64,000 bases of DNA from Microcebus murinus (GCF_040939455.1 NC_134112.1:69240001-69304000), one strand, 5' to 3'; numbered from the stretch's first letter, positions 12,991 through 25,215 are shown. The notes: generated from the letters alone by a model not told the origin. Made by a program: numbers and translations.

Positions 12991-15315
12991 TTTCCATCAA
13001 CCTTTTCAGGGTATATTTGAATAAATGAATCACATCCTTCGGAATTCTCAGTTTGGGGAAGGCAGAAGACAGGAAATGCAGAAATGTCTCATTCTATGAA
13101 GTCTGCCTGTGTGGTTGAAGGCTGCGCCATTCTGGGGGAGGAAGAATGGGAGGTCCCTATGGCATATGTGACCCTGCCCAACCAAACCAGGATTATTCTT
13201 GTGCATGTTTGTCATCACTTCATCCACGGCACCATTAGAATAAGAATTAGTCATTGGTTTGGGTCTGAGATACTGTAAATGCATAATGATTTTTAATAAT
13301 CTCACCTCTCATATTAGGTCTTGCATACTTTCCAGTAATTATCCAGAATGAAATTAAAATGAACTTAGTCTATTTTCTTCTTTAAATTTGTTATTTATGG
13401 AATTAGTGCAATTGGGTTTTGTCTTTCCAATAAAGAAAATAGTATAATGAACTTTTCTTTAGAGAAATACATCATGAATTTAGAATACAAAGTAGGCCAA
13501 ATAGCCTTTTTATTCTCTATAGAAAAATTGTTATTTTTAAAAGATTTGTCTGTCTTTTTTATTGATTCTTCTTGTATGTGGTTTAATTTTAAATTTTTAT
13601 TCTTAATATTAATTCACAGTAGGGCAATTTGCATCTCACTAGGCCAGTAAGTTCAAATTCTAATACTAGGCAGGTATATGGTGGACTGGGTACAAGATAA
13701 TAGGGAGAAGTAGGAAATATATTATACATTGGGAGCTCATTTTTCTTCTGAAGAAGGTCTTCCTTCCTTCCTCCCTCCCTCTCTTTTCCACATCTTCCCT
13801 CCCCACGTTTGTTTCTTTATTTTTTTCATTCTTTTGTTCTTTCACCCTCTCTTTTTTTCTTATTGCACAAGCCAAAAACAAACAAATAAAAATCAACCCA
13901 CTGCTTAATCTGGCCTTCAGGCCCCATTTTGTAACCCTTTTGTTTAATACTATAACATTGAAATTAATCTAGGAGATACAGAAATACATGTACACATAAT
14001 GTATAAAACTCTTGTGTACTTTCTAATTAGTGATTCCTGAGTCTTGGAGGATGTCAGAACTTGTTGGAAACAGTGTGCATTATGACTCAGGTTTTTGATG
14101 GAGCACTGATAGATGGGGTACTTAATGCTAAGTTGTATCTTGCCATCACTAAAGAGTCAAAATAGGATTAATTTATAATATCATGCCAATACAAATTAAT
14201 TTAAAAGAAGCACCTGTTCTAGTAATAATGGATAGTAAGAAAGTTTTCTTGAGAACTGAATTAAAAATAATTACGTAAGCAATTGATAGGGTTGTTATCT
14301 GGCATTCTCACTCAATAATTTCCAACACTGCTAGATTAAACAGAGGTGGCTAATATATTTTTCCCTACCTTTTTGCTTGCCATTCTGTTCAAGTAGATAA
14401 TTATTTAATAAAAGAGAGTTCAGGAAAAATGTGGAAATAAATTGAAAAGCCTATTCACTAGCAAATTTCATATGAAACAAATGATTATCATGCTCCAGTG
14501 GAAACAACAAACTAAGAACAAAACAGCAGTATGATTTGCAACACCGGTTTACAGTATAGAATTTAGATCCTCAATCAATCTATCAAAGAAACATGACTAA
14601 ATGCCCTCAGTGTGTTAGACACTTTGCTAGGCAGATACTAGGTAGGTACCATAGGGGCTTCAAAATGTTCCTATTCTCAAGGAGTTGACAATCTGGCTAG
14701 ATAAAAACTCAGATAATAACCATTCTTCTAAGTCATTTTAAACAAAGCTCATGGTTTAAAGTAAGAAAAAAACTGCTTTACAGTTATGGCTTTTTAGAGT
14801 GTTCTATGAAATAAATTGGGTTTCTATTTTTTGTGTTTAGTGAGTCAGCCATCACTTATAGATGAGCATAATAAGTTGTTTTTTTTTTCATTTTTGTGCC
14901 TCCTTTGCTTATAGTTCTTTAAAACTTGTTTTGGACTGAGTTACAAAATCTAAGAGGGATATTGAAATGTGAAAACAATTCTAAGGATAACAAATAATAT
15001 GATAGAGATAATTAAAGGGAAAATGAGAGTCTATCACAAAAGGGGTTCACCCAGATAGAAAAGGAGAGAAAAGGGTGAAAAGGGTATTTTAATAATTTCC
15101 ATATATTAAAAAATCATCATGCCAGGAGTGGTAGGTATTTGTTTTTCTTCATGACTGGAACTAAGAGTAATAGGTGTTCTGATTTAATAAAAGCAAAATC
15201 AGTACACTTGTAAGCTAGAGCTTCATGTAAGTAAAGGTTTTCAAGAGTTAGTATGTTTTATGAAAAATGTTTATATCTGCTGTTCTGTGTTCTATTTTCA
15301 ATTTGTAACTTATTT
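12990..15315. other. Non-coding stretch with a polypyrimidine tract
   Basis: No gene seen. A pyrimidine-rich tract (ccttcc/ctccct units) lies at about 13755-13862. Around 14600-14690, 'gacactttgctaggcag' and 'ctcaaggagttgacaatctg' resemble phrases common in L2/MIR-class relics, too short to place. Confidence 0.5.
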
Positions 15316-15513
15316 CTGGTGATTACTAAAACAATGTATGCTTGTAAAAATAATTCAGGCAACACAGAAAAGTATGAAGAATTGAAATTCACCTGAATTC
15401 CAACCTCTTAATAATACTGTTAACCCACATTTTACAGTAATATTGTCAGTATTTATGTATATATTCATGTGGCATCATCATGCCACTCTAGAAATGAGTG
15501 CAATTTTATATTT
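15316..15513. repeat. L1M-type LINE 3' UTR fragment, target of the Alu insertion
   Basis: 'tgcttgtaaaaataattcag', 'caacacagaaaagtatgaag' and 'ctgttaacccacatttt' recall the AT-rich 3' UTR of old mammalian L1M/L1ME elements. The Alu at 15528 is inserted within or at the edge of it. Family and orientation are uncertain. Confidence 0.4.
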
Positions 15514-15832
<319 letters not shown>

Positions 15833-15846
15833 TGTAGCTCTTTTTA
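15833..15846. repeat. Target-site duplication, right copy (Alu)
   Basis: Identical to 15514-15527 (tgtagctcttttta). It marks the exact 5' boundary of the Alu on the minus strand. Confidence 0.9.
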
Positions 15847-16032
15847 AACATAAGATTTATTTATAGGGCATAATTTAGGACCATGGAAATGCATGAAAAT
15901 GTTATAAATGACCTGGTGGTGTTCTGTTTATGCTTTGTAATAAAGGCAAGAAGCCAGACTGTGGTATTTGGGAGAGGCATTGAGTTCAGGGTTTGACTCC
16001 ACCACTTATTTGACTGTAAGACCTTCAGGAAG

Positions 16033-16113
16033 ATCTTTTTGGTTGACAGAAAAAGGAAAGTGAGGCATCTCAGTTGTATAGCCTCACTTCCTTTTTCTGT
16101 CAACCAAAAAGAT
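16033..16113. repeat. 34/33-bp inverted repeat, 14-nt loop
   Basis: The left arm 16033-16066 and right arm 16081-16113 are reverse complements except for one extra A in the left arm (ggaaag against the complement of cttcc). The loop is atctcagttgtata. The left arm may continue a decayed MIR-like stretch (gactccaccacttatttg upstream). The right arm appears to be an inverted copy of it, as expected from a local template switch. Confidence 0.93.
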
Positions 16114-16900
16114 TTGACTCAGTCGCTGGCTCAAAAATTTATTATCCTAATGCTTTATTTTTAGCAAAAGAACTGTCTCAGTAACATTATTTACCAAAAA
16201 AAATTCACCTTCTTTATGTGTTATATGCCTAAAGTTTAAACTTTGTTAATGAGTCAGTTGTTCCCTTAATAGCAAAAGAAACAAAAAACAAGATTATTTT
16301 AAAATTTGGAAATTTGTGACTCACTTATTCAGGTTAAAATATTCTGATATTCAGAGAAAAAGGGAAATTTTTTGTTAGAATATTATACAATGTGCATATT
16401 CATTATATATAAATGTAGTTTCATTCTATTATATTCCACGTGCCCCCATGACATGCTAGCTTATCTGTTTAAGAGTACTTTTCTGTGTGCTCAATTATAT
16501 ATGTAAGGTTTTTAATGAAGAAAAATAAAATAAGGAATATTTAGAAATATAATTATATGGAGGTCAGAACTGTGAAAATTGCTTTTCTCATGATCACAAT
16601 AACTTAGCTTTATTGCCTAAATTATATAGTAATAAAAATTATTTTTATACTCCTCAAGTAACCAGTCTTGGTTCTTGGTAAGAAATTACAATACATTTAT
16701 CTAAATAGAAAATAGTTCTTTTCTTTTTTCATAGTCACTTTTGAAACAGTGTTTTCCTAGTACATTTGAAATCATGAGTTCAAGTATTTTAGATACTGTG
16801 AAATGAAAAAAAATAACCTGAAAAATTATTCAGGAAAAACCCTTGATCCCGTTCATTATAATGGCTCTTACTCATTCAAATAAACATCTTTGCAGTATGG
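16114..16900. other. Non-coding stretch, no gene seen
   Basis: AT-rich, no supported gene or named repeat. Confidence 0.5.
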
Positions 16901-16904
16901 GAAA

Positions 16905-17050
16905 TAATATAGAGCCAGGTTCAGAATACTAAAGTCTTAATTTATACTGTTACAAGTTGTGAGAACTTATACAAGTCACTTAACTCTCTTGAGTCTTAGT
17001 TTTCTCTTATGTGATGAGGGCTGCTAAATAATGTACATAAAAATGTAGTA
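16905..17050 (+). repeat. MIR SINE, sense, degraded
   Basis: 'ttatacaagtcacttaactc' then 'gagtcttagttttctcttat' follows the MIR core ('caagtcacttaacctctctg', 'cctcagtttcctcatctg'). Confidence 0.5.
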
Positions 17051-18950
17051 GAAATGTAAGCTTTAATTAATTTGTTTAGTATTTTATTCTAAATATGTGA
17101 GCTCTTGTAAAAATAAAATCCTGAATGAAATACCGAACTAAAAATTCAGTCATTTAATATTTACCTCTTCAGAGGTCAACAGGATATAAATAAACAGATT
17201 GGCTTTGTTTGTTGCTCCAGTTCATTACTGTGCATGCTCTCATTCATTTTTCAGGAAATAAATAACATCTTTAGAAATATCTAAATTCATTTCTTATTCA
17301 TAATAGAAGATTAAAGGGAGACAGTTTTGTTGATAGATTCCATGGGTATTTTATGTTCCACTAGCTGAAATTTAGCTTAATAACTTAAATACATGAACTA
17401 GAAGAATATGTAACAATAATAAACTGACTTCATTTTTGATGGCTCTGAGTATGTGTTTTGGATACACATAAAAACATACTGGATCCTTTAAAACTTTAAA
17501 ATAAATTTCTGCTTATCAAATTTTGAAATGTCTGTTAAAACATAAATGGAATCCAGCTTTTAAAAGGGAAGTATCCAAAAGATGCCACAGTTACCTGTGC
17601 TACAAACACATTTTCAGATGATCTTTAGAATTTTGCTGTATTCTCCATTTGCTGTCCATTCTCTGATTACCTTTCTTATTGAAGTTTTCTAGATATATTT
17701 TTATTCTTTTTAATCTTTTCCATGTAAATAAAATACATGTTATTTAAATAAAAAAGCTCTAGAATAAAAATCAGTACTATCATGTCAATAACAGCGGATG
17801 CCAAAATTTAAGGGATAGTATTATTTGGCATTATGCTTATGACTAATTAATATAATCAAGTACATATTAACTAAGTCTTCTACAATGTTTTACCAATTTT
17901 TTAAGATCAGGAAATGTTTTAAAAAATAGAATATCTTCCAAATATTAGATGCATGCATTACTGTTTGGAACATCCACGTACCATTCAGATTAGTGTGATG
18001 TGATTTGTCCTGCAGCTGCTTCAAATTAAGAACAGGTGTGGAAGACAGATTATGCAAATACTCATATTAATGTAATTGTCAAATTGGTGTGTTTACCATT
18101 GTGCTTTTAAAGAGTAGACTGTACTCCTATTTTAAATGTAAATTAGCTTCATTCTTGAGAGCAGCTATTGGGTAATGAAACTTGGTCCTGGCTTAGAAAT
18201 GAATAATTTCTAATAGTCACACAATTCTAAAATTTGATATTTTTCCCCATTAGACTCTTTTTTATATTAAAAAAAATGGCAATTTTGTAGTACTTTTAGT
18301 ACATGTTTAGTCATGATGGTTTTATGAAAGTTTGAGTTGATTCTGGCATTGGACTACTATTTTCTTTTATCATAGCATGTTGTGATTATTAGGATAGATT
18401 TTGATCTTCCATCTTTTCTAATTCAGAACTCAGCTTTCCATCTGTATGGATCTAAATGTTCAAGAAATAAATCCTTTGGAGAAATTGCATTACATTTATT
18501 TTAATAATAATTTTATCTCATAGAATCTAATAACTTTCAATTGCATTTTAATATTTAAATTTCTTAATACTAATTTTGGTGTTTTAAACATTTTTGTTAC
18601 TTATAGAGCAGCCTTCTACTATGAGTTCATCCACGCATATATATGATGATTTTGTATTTGCCCAGTGTCATGGTTGAGATAACTCTGCCCAAAAAAAGGC
18701 TTTCTCTTACTCATTAGCTGTTTTTTTAGGTTCTTCAGTGACAAGCATTACGAATTATTATATCTAAGTGGGTGACTAAGGCAAGTATAAAGAGGGGCTA
18801 AAGAGTCAACCAGAGAGGGGTACACCGGTTATATTTCCATTTTTTTAATCCCTTTTTTCCTCTAACAAAACAAAAATCCTAAAGCCTTTATGATTTTATT
18901 TTGCTTTGTTAGCATATATTTAGTGTTTATTTTATTTATCTGATAATGTG
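17050..18950. other. Non-coding stretch with a motif-dense segment
   Basis: No gene seen. The segment 18000-18180 stands out from its AT-rich surroundings. It has E-box motifs CAGCTG (18013-18018) and CAGGTG (18033-18038) and a perfect octamer ATGCAAAT (18052-18059). It could be a conserved enhancer, but this cannot be told from one sequence. Confidence 0.4.
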
Positions 18951-18954
18951 TTTA

Positions 18955-19100
18955 TGCTTTCTTATTTCACAGAATAGACAACTGAGGCTTAGAAAGGTAA
19001 AATTATACTATGTAAGGTCATAGAGCTGGTAGTTTCAGCTAGATGGGAACTCAAGTAATCTGATTCCAAATAATGTGCCTAAAACCCTTTATCATCAGTA
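18955..19100 (-). repeat. MIR SINE, antisense
   Basis: 'tagacaactgaggcttagaa', 'aaggtcatagagctggtag' and 'aactcaagtaatctgattcc' follow the reverse-complement MIR order. Confidence 0.6.
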
Positions 19101-20160
19101 GCCTCTTAATGCTGTTCAAATTTCTTATTTTTCATTTTTGGAAAACAAGATCAAAATAAGGTGGATGACAAGGTATTAAATGTGAATTTTACTTTTTCTT
19201 GAATGTCTTCATTATATGTGATCCAGCTCTCTTGATACATTTTTAAGATAGAGAGAGCAAGGGAGGAGATAAGGAATACCTGGACTCCCCCAAGGAGAGA
19301 GTCTCCATTACCACTACCATTAGAGGATTCTACTGGAATGACTCTGACTTCCTTTATTCCCTGTCTCCTGTGTACATCGTCCCCACCTGTTGGGAAGCAT
19401 TGTTGAGGTGGCAATGGGACTTGGTAATAAAGTTAGATGTTTACCCAGGAATGTATGAAATAATCTTTTGATTGAAAGAAAAAGCAAATGGCAGTAATGG
19501 ATGGACATCTATCTACTGGAATTATTCTTGGCATCATGAGAATTTTCATGTCAAATGATAAGTTTTCTGTTGGAAAGAGTACCTTTTTTTTTTTAATCAT
19601 TAGTCCTCTTCCTTCAGGTTTCCTTTCTACCTCACATCAAAATCAGGAGGGGGAAGAGACTTATAGGGACCAAATCATAAACATTGATGCCAACAAGATA
19701 AGTTTCTCTGTGTGCAACTTGCAGTCCCTATTCCGCATTAAAGAGTCTATCATTAATCCTTATTGGCAAGAAAAGGAGCTACTACTGAGACCAACAGCAG
19801 ATGAAAAGTAGCTGATCCAAGGGCTGCTGCTGCTTCCCCTGCAGGGATCAGAAGAAGAACTGCCACATCCTCCAGTTGCCTCATACATTCCTAGGGGTGA
19901 CCATGATCTGATTAGTTCCCCCCCAAGGAGTAAAGAATACAGTAAATGAGATGCTGGTACTTGGTGAATTTAGAAAAAATAATATAATACAATGTTTTGT
20001 TTTAATATATAATAGATATGCCAGTAGATTTTCATGCTTCATTCATTTAATCAAGTCTTAATCCAAAAATACACTCCCATGGAAAAGATCACCAAATGGT
20101 AATTAAAGGCCTTGCCTAGTCCACAAACTCCAAGGACATCCAGGGTTAGTGCCTCTGTGA
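19100..20160. other. Non-coding stretch, no gene seen
   Basis: The longest open frame, at 19488-19811 (+), has no domain, no Kozak support and no splice context that I can defend. It is treated as chance. Confidence 0.5.
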
Positions 20161-20162
20161 AA

Positions 20163-20286
20163 GCACAATGCCCCTATAAGCGAAGCAATAAATGCTTCAT
20201 TTTGTTTCTTAATCAGAAATATCAAAAGCAGTGAGAGGTAGAAACAAAATGAAGCATTTATTGCTTCGCTTATAGGGGCATTGTGC
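20163..20286. repeat. Perfect 47-bp inverted repeat, 30-nt spacer
   Basis: The left arm 20163-20209 is the exact reverse complement of the right arm 20240-20286, with no mismatch over 47 bases. The spacer is 20210-20239. Each arm also holds a small internal palindrome, GAAGCA-ataaa-TGCTTC. Pairing stops abruptly at both ends. Imperfect similarity continues just outside (gaaagcac against the complement of gtgcacttc). Transcription from either strand would give a long stable hairpin. Confidence 0.97.
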
Positions 20287-20289
20287 ACT

Positions 20290-21640
20290 TCAGAAATACT
20301 TTGAATAGAATTCTTTACTTCTAGTTTGATGCTTCAAATTATATCTCTATAAGAATATCAGCTAAAGTGAGATTTCTACTCAGAAAAAAATTGATAACTT
20401 TAAAGATACTATTTTTTGCTTTTGAAGAAAAAACCCTAAAGCAAGTTGAATGCTACATAATATATCTAGTCTATTTCTATGCTGTTTTATGCTGCATATT
20501 AAATTATTATTTTTACTTGTTTTGTAGTAATTTTTTAACTCTTGAAATTAATATGTTAAATACAGATTTTACATTAAGCAAGAAAGACTTTTTCTTTAAA
20601 AAATATTAAATCCCTACACTAAGTCCTTGGGCTCAAACTCTATGTCTATACATTCTTGGACAATGAGTCAGGGTGGAAAATCTAAGGTTTATTCTGTGCT
20701 CAGTGTCTTGATTTGAAATGTTCAGAATATAGACTTACACAGAGATTGGAAGCTAGTTTAATATATTATGCCAGCCATCCTGAAAGCCATTTCAATAGAT
20801 TCTGTACCCTGGCATTTGTTTTAGAAATAATTGCATGCAAATGTAGTTTAACATCTGTACTATGTCTCTTAATCCTAACCAGGCATTTTCCATTAGATGT
20901 AGTCTGAAAATCACATTAAGAAAAATATATCATCTGTGAAATTATATTCTGAATGCCCTAAATAGCAAAGAAAGGGGCAATATCCAGTTAAACCTAGTAT
21001 GAAGTGTTCCTTTTTTTCTGAACCCCAAATTTTAAAATGTTCATTTCACTTCCTTTAGTACTGCATTATAAAACTGAGCTGAGATCATCTGTTTTCCAAA
21101 TTTTCTTATTCAGTTTACCACAAAACTTTCTTAAACATGGAAATGTACTACTATGTCAAATTATTTTCTTACTTTATGCTTCGTAATACAAAAATTTATT
21201 TTTGTACATCTAGTGGCAATGCAATTCAGATAAGTTAAATTTTAGTACTCTCAAAAGCACAATTTTCCAAGAAGAATTTTGATCCTGAACTGACTTTAAG
21301 TATACCATAATTTACTAATATATTTAAGGAACTTGAGAAGAATATTAAAAAATAAAACAAATGTAAAGTCATAGGAAAGCAATTGACTGAAAGAAAGAGG
21401 AGTTCATAGAAACAAAAAGTTATTCCTTGCCATCAAGAAACTGCCATTAAATATTTACTTAAAAGGGTATCTTCTGTCATTGTACATTGGTCACTGTTAC
21501 TTCTTTAGGATTATACTAGCAGAACTCCAATAGCTCAGATTTTTTTTTTTAATTTATTTGACCTTTCATTTATCCTCCAAGAGGAAAGGCAGGTGGTATA
21601 CACATTTAATAATGAGAAATTTGAAGTGCATGAAGGCCAC
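20290..21640. other. Non-coding stretch, no gene seen
   Basis: AT-rich, no named repeat, no supported gene. Confidence 0.5.
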
Positions 21641-22090
21641 TTTGCTTTCCACAGACCTCTTGAATATCTGGCTTCTGCTTCTCTTTCCGTCTTCAGCCTT
21701 AGAATTATTTTCTCTGACCTTACTGGACTGTCTAAACTTCTCTGAATGTATCAGAGGGTCCATAAACCTTCAAGCCTTCATACAGTCCACTCCTTTGGTC
21801 TTAAATGTTCCCCATCTCCACCCAACCCAACCTCCATTTGTATAATAATGTCCATTTATTATTACCTAGACCCAAATGCCTTTTTTATCTTATCAGCCAT
21901 GTAATTACCCTATCTTGCTGTTTCCATAGCACACCGTGAACACATCTGTCCTAGTGCTCGTTATGATACTCATCGCTAGTAGTTTGTCTTCCCAGTTTGT
22001 CTGTACACTCTTGGGCTTAGTGACTCCTACTTCACTTTGTACCCTAATTCTTAAACTGGTGAGTGGTGTTTTGTAGTATCCAGCAGAAGT
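21640..22090 (+). repeat. L2 LINE 3' region, sense, degraded
   Basis: 'aagccttcatacagtccact', 'cccatctccacccaaccc' and 'gtctgtacactcttgggctt' recall the L2 3' region. The terminal CAATAAAT-type end is not preserved. Confidence 0.4.
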
Positions 22091-22257
22091 GTGATGACAG
22101 TGTATGCATAAAATCTGTTTTATCTATTCAATAATTATATATGTTAAATTTTGTCTTCTACTCTCCAGATGTTCATGAGAAATCCAACTACCTGTTGTTT
22201 TCAAAAGAGCTTAAAACGTTCTCTTGAATAAAGCAAACATGCATGCAACAAGGAAGC

Positions 22258-22274
22258 AAAAATACAATGAATCA
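22258..22274. repeat. Target-site duplication, left copy (young L1)
   Basis: Seventeen bases, aaaaatacaatgaatca, repeated at 25216-25232. The preceding bases (aggaagc) give a complementary-strand nick of the form TTTTT/GC, close to the L1 endonuclease preference TTTT/AA. Confidence 0.93.
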
Positions 22275-23620
22275 GTTTGGGAAGTATAGACATTTTAATG
22301 ATGTAGAGTCTGCCGATCCACGAGCATGGAATGGATTTCCATCTCTTTACATCCTCTGCTATTTCCTTCCTCAGTGTTTCATAGTTCTCCCTGTAGAGGT
22401 CTTTTACGTCCTTGGTTAAGTATATTCCTAGGTACTTTAATTTCTTTGTTGCTATTGTGAAGGGAATTGAGTCCTTGATTTGGTTCTCAATTAGATTGTT
22501 GTTGGCGTATATGAATGCCTCTGATTTCTGTGTATTGATTTTGTATCCTGAGACTTTACTAAATCCATTGATCAGTTCCAGGAGTTTCTTGGTTGAATCT
22601 TTGGGGTTTTCTAGATATAATATCATATCATCAGCAAACAGTGAAAGTTTGATCTCTTCTGCCCCTATTTGGATACCTTTAATTCCATTTTCCTGTCTGA
22701 TTGCTGTAGCCAAGACTTCCAGCACTATGTTGAATAGAAGTGGAGATAGTAGGCAGCCTTGTCTGGTTCCAGTTCTAATTGGGAATGATTTCAGTTTTTC
22801 CCCATTCAGTATGATGTTGGCTATGGGTCTGTCATATATGGCTTGTATCATTTTTAGGTATGTCCCTTCTATGCCTATTTTCTTAAGTGTTCGTATCATG
22901 AAAGGGTGTTGAATTTTGTCAAAAGCTTTTTCTGCATCTATTAAAAGAATCATGTGGTCTTTGTCTTTGCTTCTGTTTATGTGGTGAATTGCATTTATAG
23001 ATTTACGTATGTTGAACCATCCCTGCATCCCTGGGATGAAGCCCACTTGGTCGTGATGGATTATTTTTTTGATAAGCGTCTGGATTGGGTTAGCTAAGAT
23101 TTTGTTGAAAATTTTTGCATCTATATTCATTAGGGATATTGGTCTGTAGTTTTCTTTTTTTGTTGCATCCTTTCCTGGTTTTGGTACCAGAGTAATATTC
23201 GCTTCATAAAAGGTGTCAGGGAGGTTTCCGGTCTTCTCGATGTTGTGGAATAGTTTCTGCAAGATAGGTACTAGTTCTTCTTTGTAAGTGTGGTAAAATT
23301 CGGGTGTGAAGCCATCGGGACCAGGACTTTTCTTTTTAGGGAGATTTTTAATTGCTGTTTCTATTTCAGCTGTTGAGATTGGTCTGTTCAGGGAAACTAT
23401 TTCTTCCTGATTGAGGCTAGGGAGGCTGTGTGTTTCTAGGAATTTGTCCATTTCCTCCACATTTTCCAGTTTGTGTGAATAAAGATTTTTGTAGTACTCA
23501 TAAATTATATCTTGTATCTCTTTGGGATCAGTTGTGATATCTCCTTTTTTGTTCCTGATGGAGTTTATTAGAGATTTCTCTTTTCTGCTTTTCATTAGCT
23601 TAGCCAGTGGCGTGTCAAAT
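22271..23620 (-). mobile_element. L1 LINE, inverted 5' segment of a twin-primed insertion
   Basis: This is the 5' part of a truncated L1, in minus orientation. Its minus-strand end 'cccaaactgat' is the L1 sequence that immediately precedes 'ctacagattcaa', where the + segment starts at 23621. The four bases atca at 22271-22274 belong to both the target duplication and L1, so priming probably used 4-bp microhomology. The other edge, near 23620, is the 5' truncation point of the insertion. Confidence 0.95.
22271..23620 (-). pseudogene. L1 ORF2 fragment: reverse transcriptase domain
   Basis: A continuous frame runs from 23595 to 22201 (464 codons). The last ~20 codons are read from flanking host DNA. 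It covers roughly residues 380-830 of the usual ~1275-residue ORF2 protein. The N-terminal endonuclease is absent and the C-terminal part lies in the opposite orientation next door. Reverse-transcriptase blocks are intact in appearance: [10 protein letters not shown] near residues 217-226, [12 protein letters not shown] near 278-289 and the catalytic FADD at 320-323. ORF2 protein nicks target DNA and reverse-transcribes L1 RNA at the nick. This fragment cannot do so alone, having no endonuclease and no L1 promoter. The lack of stops over this length points to a fairly young insertion. Confidence 0.95.
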
Positions 23621-25215
23621 CTACAGATTCAACGCAATACCTATTAAAATCCCATCAGCATTCTTCACAGATATAGAAAAAATAATTTTGTGCTTTGTAT
23701 GGAACCAAAAAAGACCCCGAATATCAAGAGCAATTCTAGGCAACAAAAACAAAATGGGAGGTATTAATATGCCAGATATCAAACTATACTACAAAGCTGT
23801 TGTAATTAAAACAATCTGGTATTGGCACAAAAATAGGATTATTGACCAGTGGAACAGATGTGAGAATCCTGATATAAAACCATCCTCATATAGCCATCTA
23901 ATATTTGACAAAGCAGACAAAAACATACACTGGGGAAAAGAATCCCTTTTCAATAAATGGTGCTGGGAAAACTGGATAGCCACCTGTAGAAGGCTAAAAC
24001 AGGACCCACACCTTTCACCTCTCACAAAAACCAACTCACGCTGGATAACAGACTTAAACCTAAGGTATGAAACCATTAGAATTCTAGAGTAAAATGTTGG
24101 AAACACTCTCCTAGACATCAGCCTAGGCAAAGAGTTTATGAAGAAGTCCCCAAAGGCAATCAAAGCAGCAACAAAAATAAATAAATGGGACATGATGAAA
24201 CTAAAAAGCTTTTGCACAGCCAAAGAAACAGTCATGAAAGTAAACAGACAACCTACCAAATGGGAGAAAATTTTTGCATCCTACGTATCCGATAAAGGGC
24301 TGATAACTAGAATATACTTAGAACTCACGAAAATCAGTAAGAAAAAATCAAATAACCCCATTAAAAAGTGGACAAAGGACTTGAACAGAAACTTTTCTAA
24401 AGAGGACAGAAGAATGCCCAATAAACATATGAAAAAATGCTCATCATCTCTAATCAGGGAAATGCAAATCAAAACTACAATGAGATATCACTTAACTCCA
24501 GTGAGAATGGCTTTTATCAAAAAGTCTCCAAATAACAAATGCTGGCATGGATGTGGAGAGAGGGGAACACTCCTACACTGCTGGTGGGACTGCAAACTAG
24601 TCCAACCTCTGTGGAAAGCAATATGGAGATACCTTAAAGCGATACAAGTGTATCTACCATTTGATCCAGCAATCCCATTGCTGGGCATCTACCCAAAAGA
24701 TCCAATGACACTCTACAAAAAAGACACCTGCACTCGAATGTTTATAGCAGCACAATTCATAATTGCAAGGCTGTGGAAACAGCCCAAGTGCCCATCAATC
24801 CAAGAATGGATTAATAAAATGTGGTATATGTATACCATGGAGTACTATTCAGCTCTAAGAAACAACAGTGATATAGCACATCTTATATTTTCCTGGTTAG
24901 AGCTGGAACCCATACTACTAAGTGAAGTATCCCAAGAATGGAAAAACAAGCACCACATATACTCACCAGCAAACTGGTATTAGCTGAGTAGCACCTAAGT
25001 GGACACATAGGTACTACAGTAACAGGGTATTGGGGAGGGGGGAGAGGAGAAGGGGACGGGCATATACATACATAATGAGTGAGATGTGCACCATCTGAGG
25101 GATGGTCATGCTGGAGAATCAGACTTGTTGAGGGAGAGGGGAAAGGGTATTTATTGAAACCTTAAAATCTGTACCCCCATAATATGCCGAAATAAAAAAT
25201 ATATATATATATAAA
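23619..25215 (+). mobile_element. L1 LINE, sense 3' segment with 3' UTR and tail
   Basis: This sense segment resumes L1 where the inverted part ends, runs to the ORF2 stop near 24981, then through a 3' UTR of about 0.2 kb. The UTR carries a G-rich purine tract (25026-25060), as is typical for L1, a 'gtacccccataatatgcc' end and an AATAAA signal at 25191-25196. An A/TA-rich tail to about 25215 is followed by the right target duplication. Together with the inverted part it makes a ~2.95-kb insertion. Confidence 0.95.
23621..24983 (+). pseudogene. L1 ORF2 C-terminal part with one premature stop
   Basis: The frame from 23607 continues in phase to the stop after 24980, broken only by TAA at 24090-24092. 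Related L1s have a glutamate codon at about this position, so a single G-to-T change (GAA to TAA) is the likely cause. It encodes the region after the reverse transcriptase, starting at [12 protein letters not shown]. It includes the cysteine-rich motif [18 protein letters not shown], with C-x3-C-x7-H-x4-C spacing, near 24541-24595. This C-terminal region is thought to bind RNA. The first few codons (23607-23620) belong to the antisense copy across the inversion joint and are not native. Confidence 0.93.

Noticed and set aside
19488..19811. 107-codon open frame on the + strand
   Set aside because: No domain or similarity recognised. Its start lies in ordinary AT-rich DNA without promoter or splice support.
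20163..20286. MicroRNA gene or MADE1/MITE as explanation of the perfect hairpin
   Set aside because: The stem is perfectly paired over 47 bp, unlike most microRNA precursors, and the ends do not match MADE1. Not excluded, but unsupported without small-RNA data or genome copy number.
20103..20288. 61-codon - strand frame with internally similar ends
   Set aside because: The apparent peptide symmetry comes from the 47-bp inverted repeat; not a gene.
22412..22912. 166-codon + strand frame within the inverted L1
   Set aside because: Shadow frame opposite the L1 reverse-transcriptase coding strand.
23789..24259. 156-codon - strand frame
   Set aside because: Shadow frame opposite the L1 ORF2 C-terminal part.
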